Below are positions 35,167 to 37,456 of a stretch of 37,456 nucleotides of DNA, one piece after another. The translations under genes were made by a program, and so were the position numbers. The DNA is taken from positions 1 to 37,456 of the forward strand of contig JAGXFP010000043.1 in assembly GCA_024637225.1 (NCBI GenBank), given 5' to 3'. Every line of letters begins with the position of its first letter. Position 1 is the first letter of the stretch. The notes below the pieces were generated by a model. It saw only the letters and a program-made list of their open reading frames with translations. It was not told the DNA's origin and made no database searches. The stretch comes from Desulfobacterales bacterium. Lineage in GTDB: Bacteria > Desulfobacterota > Desulfobulbia > Desulfobulbales > JAGXFP01.

Positions 35167-35183
35167 CTGGGATGGTGATGCAA
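35128..35183. repeat. interleaved inverted repeats (A-B-A'-B' order)
   Basis: CCGAAGTGA (35128-35136) pairs perfectly with TCACTTCGG (35158-35166), and TTGCATCA (35139-35146) pairs perfectly with TGATGCAA (35176-35183). The order A-B-A'-B' allows an RNA pseudoknot or two mutually exclusive hairpins. It overlaps the start of the BON-like remnant. Confidence 0.6.
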
Positions 35184-35275
35184 TAACCAGCTGTGGGAAT
35201 GATCAAGCAGTCGCCAATAAAGCGGCTCAAATTGCAAAGGGCGCCGGTGGGGTCAAACCCCGAAGGAATTCGTGA
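35167..35275 (+). pseudogene. remnant of a BON-domain protein
   Basis: The frame ending at the TGA at 35273-35275 reads NDQAVANKAAQIAKGAGGVK followed by PRRNS. The first part strongly resembles the last repeat of BON-domain (OsmY-like) proteins, which normally continue with VKSVKN-type residues. No start codon or complete domain is present upstream. Such genes often accompany csbD, so this is probably a decayed member of the cassette. The assignment is by pattern only. Confidence 0.5.
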
Positions 35276-35478
35276 AACAAAATGCAGGAGGAATATCCAT
35301 CAAATCCAGCACGAAGGACAAAACCGAAGGAACGTTTCATCAAATTAAGGGCAAAGCCAAGGAAGTCGCAGGGAAACTGACCGATAATCAAAAGCTGGAA
35401 GTTGAAGGCACTGTTGAAAAATCAGCCGGCAAGGTTCAGAAAAAGGTCGGTGAAACCAAGAAAGTTTTGGGGAAGTAG
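35272..35478 (+). CDS. CsbD-family stress protein
   Basis: Small, charged, helical protein of the CsbD type, made under general stress in many bacteria; the biochemical role is unknown. The core TKDKTEGTFHQIKGKAKEVA and KLTDNQKLEVEGTVEKSAGK is diagnostic. The start is uncertain. A GTG at 35272 has AAGGA close upstream and gives 68 aa. However, the usual protein start would fall at 35299, where a near-perfect Shine-Dalgarno AGGAGG (35286-35291) precedes an ATC codon, giving 59-60 aa starting (I/M)KSSTKD. It is second in the stress cassette. Confidence 0.85.
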   Translation: MKQNAGGISIKSSTKDKTEGTFHQIKGKAKEVAGKLTDNQKLEVEGTVEKSAGKVQKKVGETKKVLGK

Positions 35479-35573
35479 TGAAAGTCGAAGACGCAATGAA
35501 GGATGCGAAGGAATGGTGAACAGAAGGATCCTGAAGTGACACGGATGTTGAACAACCTCAAGGGAGATACGAG

Positions 35574-35880
35574 ATGAATCAGTTTTTCCACTTGCTCAAA
35601 AAAGACCATGAGGAAGTAAAGGGAATTCTCGGACATCTTTAAAGAGACCAAAGAAAGTGCACCGAAGAAGCGTGAGGAGTTGTGCCAAAAGCTCAGGGAA
35701 GAGCTGGTGTCTCATATGAAAGGCGAGGAAAGCGCTTTCTATCCGTCTCTAATGGAGAAGAAAGAGGCCCGCGAAGATGCCATGGAGGGAATAGAGGAGC
35801 ATCATGTGAGTGAACTGGTCTTAAAAGAACTTGAGAAAATGCCGAAGGATGACGTTACTCAACAGGAAGATAAGTCATGA
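35574..35880 (+). pseudogene. hemerythrin (HHE) domain protein, frameshifted and shortened
   Basis: A good start (GGGAGA then ATG at 35574) opens MNQFFHLLKKDHEEVKGILG but stops at 35640-35642. Removing one T from the TTT run at 35638-35640 joins it to KETKESAPKKREELCQKLRE and on to EELVSHMKGEESAFYP, LMEKKEAREDAMEGIEEHHV, ending at 35880. His residues in KKDHEEV, SHMKGEE and EEHHV are the expected iron ligands of an HHE protein. The final helix with the last ligands is missing. It may be a decaying oxygen- or iron-sensing stress protein, or the base may be a sequencing error. Confidence 0.75.
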
Positions 35881-35954
35881 GCATCGTTCGGGGCAGCATC
35901 TACGAAAGGAAGGCAAGTTGATCATGAAAAAAGCACACCAATGGAGAAAAAGCA

Positions 35955-36953
35955 ATGGAAACTAATCGAGACAGGAACCAAGGGACAAGCAGCGCTCGGC
36001 CAATCGAGGCTGGGATTGTGGAAGAAGAAACGATCACTCGGGCAACTTCCGGACACCCGCGCGTAAGTTGGGGCGCGATTATGGCGGGGGCTTTTTTGAC
36101 GCTCGCGACGGCGTGGTTGATGACGCTCCTGGGTATGGCCATCGGGGTCAGCATACTTGATGTGTCGGAAGCCGCGGCCATGGGCACAGGCTTTACGATC
36201 GGGACCGGACTTTGGATGCTTCTGACGGCCCTCGTGGCATTCTTTGTCGGGGCGTTTCTGACGGCGCGCCTAGCGAGTAGCGCCGACCAGATGAATGGGC
36301 TGCTACATGGCATCTGTCTGTGGAGCCTGACTACCATGCTGATGCTGGTCCTCTCTTACTGGGGCATCGCAGGGCTCTTTCAGGCCGGCGCATCGGCTGT
36401 CGGCTCGACAATCAGTGGAGCCGCAAGCACGGTGCAGACAGGAGGCCAGGCACTGACCGGCATTGGCCGGGCTCTGGCCCAGGCGGGCGATGCGCTGGCG
36501 GAATCAAAACTTGCCGATCAGGTGATATCGGCACTGAAACGCCAAGCCTCGGTGCAGATCTCCGAAAACGCCGGTTCGGATGTGACGCGTTCCGAAGCCC
36601 GGAGCATGATTGAACAAATCGACGCGGACGTGCTCAAGACGGTCTCGCTGCACCTGATTACCGGCGATGTTCAAGCCGCCAAAAACGCGCTCACGGCTAA
36701 CACGACATTGAGTTCCAGTGACATCGACACCATCGTCGACAAGTCCAAAGCGGGTGTACAGCAGATGGTTGACGATTTTCAGAAGAAGGCCGAAGAGGCC
36801 GTTGAGGCCGCATCGAGCTATGCGCAGGCCGCCCTCTGGGCGACCTTTGTCAGCGCCCTGCTGGCCCTTGCGGTATCGATTGCCGGGGGGTGGATCGGCG
36901 CGGCGGGCGTGCAGCGTGAGACGGTGGCCATTAACAAACGAAGAGTGATCTGA
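35955..36953 (+). CDS. membrane protein of stress-type clusters, function unknown
   Basis: 332 aa with an N-terminal polar part, a pair of hydrophobic hairpins and a C-terminal helix. Segments at about 41-65, 75-103 and 115-135 are membrane helices, then a long Ala/Ser-rich helical region (145-285), and a last helix at about 290-315 (ALWATFVSALLALAVSIAGG). The middle contains TRSEARSMIEQIDADVLKTV and repeats of SSSDIDTIVDKSKAGV, which look like a coiled stalk. GGAG precedes the ATG. A 13-codon leader frame (ATG at 35924, after AAGGAAGG) overlaps the start, suggesting coupling. I do not know its role. Confidence 0.8.
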   Translation: METNRDRNQGTSSARPIEAGIVEEETITRATSGHPRVSWGAIMAGAFLTLATAWLMTLLGMAIGVSILDVSEAAAMGTGFTIGTGLWMLLTALVAFFVGAFLTARLASSADQMNGLLHGICLWSLTTMLMLVLSYWGIAGLFQAGASAVGSTISGAASTVQTGGQALTGIGRALAQAGDALAESKLADQVISALKRQASVQISENAGSDVTRSEARSMIEQIDADVLKTVSLHLITGDVQAAKNALTANTTLSSSDIDTIVDKSKAGVQQMVDDFQKKAEEAVEAASSYAQAALWATFVSALLALAVSIAGGWIGAAGVQRETVAINKRRVI

Positions 36954-36989
36954 TCAACGCGATCCAAGGAATCAACAAGGAGATCGATA

Positions 36990-37456
36990 ATGAGCAAAGA
37001 TAAGATTAAGAGTAATTTGGGGAAAGGTAAGCAGGGAAAAGGGTCTGCTTCAAAGGGAGACGCAGAAGAAGTGGCTGCCGGCGGCGAACTGCACCAGGTC
37101 GCCGGCGGAGACCACCCTGTGCTCACCACGAACCAGGGCGTGGCAATTTCAGATAATCAAAACTCACTCAAAGCCAATCCTCGCGGCCCTACGCTTCTGG
37201 AGGATTTCATCCTTCGCGAAAAAATCACCCATTTCGATCACGAGCGCATTCCCGAGCGTATCGTGCACGCGCGAGGGACGGGCGTGCATGGGTTCTTCGA
37301 GCTGACCGCCTCGTTGAAGAAATACACCACCGCCAGGATACTCACCGAGGTCGGTGAAAAGACCCCCCTGTTTACCCGCATATCGACCGTCGCCGGCGGC
37401 GCGGGTTCGGTAGACACCCCGCGTGACGTACGCGGCTTTGCCGTCAAATTCTACAC
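36990..37456 (+). CDS. catalase, large-subunit type, N-terminal part (cut by the window end)
   Basis: Heme enzyme that splits hydrogen peroxide into water and oxygen. AAGGAG precedes the ATG at 36990. A basic, Gly/Ser-rich leader (about 1-45) is followed by [20 protein letters not shown], the typical start of the catalase core. [20 protein letters not shown] and [19 protein letters not shown] follow; the His of IVHARG is the distal catalytic residue. The [20 protein letters not shown] block follows. The long leader suggests the large, clade 2 (HPII/KatE-like) type. The frame is open to the last base, so the rest is outside the window. Confidence 0.93.
   Translation, partial: MSKDKIKSNLGKGKQGKGSASKGDAEEVAAGGELHQVAGGDHPVLTTNQGVAISDNQNSLKANPRGPTLLEDFILREKITHFDHERIPERIVHARGTGVHGFFELTASLKKYTTARILTEVGEKTPLFTRISTVAGGAGSVDTPRDVRGFAVKFY

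Overview
The window looks like chromosomal DNA of a high-GC Gram-negative bacterium, most probably a Desulfobacterota (delta-proteobacterial) lineage. This is inferred from gene families and layout, not from a database match. The supporting signs are a complete type II secretion (T2S) operon in delta-proteobacterial order, a DsrE/TusA/YeeE sulfur-handling locus, a PAS sensor ending in a four-cysteine tail, and several short dispersed repeats with terminal inverted repeats. I found no rRNA, tRNA, CRISPR array, transposase or phage gene.

Layout. (1) 377-5035, minus strand: HIT hydrolase, mobB, mobA, moeA and serS, a molybdenum-cofactor finishing set plus seryl-tRNA synthetase. Its order is interrupted by two copies of a roughly 200-bp repeat. 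(2) 5354-15980, plus strand: tightly overlapping T2S operon gspE-F-H-J-I-K-L-M-C-like-D and a small unknown gene, behind a good sigma70-like promoter. (3) 16102-18978: a divergent sulfur module. On the minus strand lie tusA, two DsrE-family genes and a 57-aa Cys-Trp-Trp protein; on the plus strand lies a YeeE/YedE transporter. The tusA promoter spacer contains a run of eight C. (4) 19073-25576: a third repeat copy carrying an insert, a receiver-GAF-histidine kinase, then on the minus strand gspG (the major pseudopilin missing from the T2S operon), mltG and lon. (5) 25774-32188: a frameshifted left-handed beta-helix gene, two unknown genes, a universal stress protein, a DinG-type helicase and an alpha/beta hydrolase, with several palindromic repeats between them. 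(6) 32226-34573: a Cache-HAMP-PAS sensor with a cysteine tail, divergent from a small membrane protein. (7) 34574-37456: about 0.6 kb without a recognisable gene, then a plus-strand stress cassette (BON remnant, CsbD, broken hemerythrin, membrane protein, start of a catalase). This last part looks transferred and partly decayed.

How the genes fit together. The T2S genes build an envelope-spanning secretion machine; the prepilin peptidase that would mature its pseudopilins is not in the window. The sulfur module probably imports a reduced sulfur compound through YeeE and passes it between cysteines of TusA and the DsrE proteins. MobB, MobA and MoeA would supply molybdenum cofactor to oxidoreductases encoded elsewhere. 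The right end is a general stress or peroxide-defence cassette.

The most unusual items are: the repeat that exactly fills the mobA-moeA gap; the homopolymer-containing tusA promoter; the compact sulfur module with its undescribed 57-aa member; the interleaved (pseudoknot-like) inverted repeats beside the stress cassette; a strong Shine-Dalgarno placed before an ATC codon in csbD; and two single-base frameshifts.
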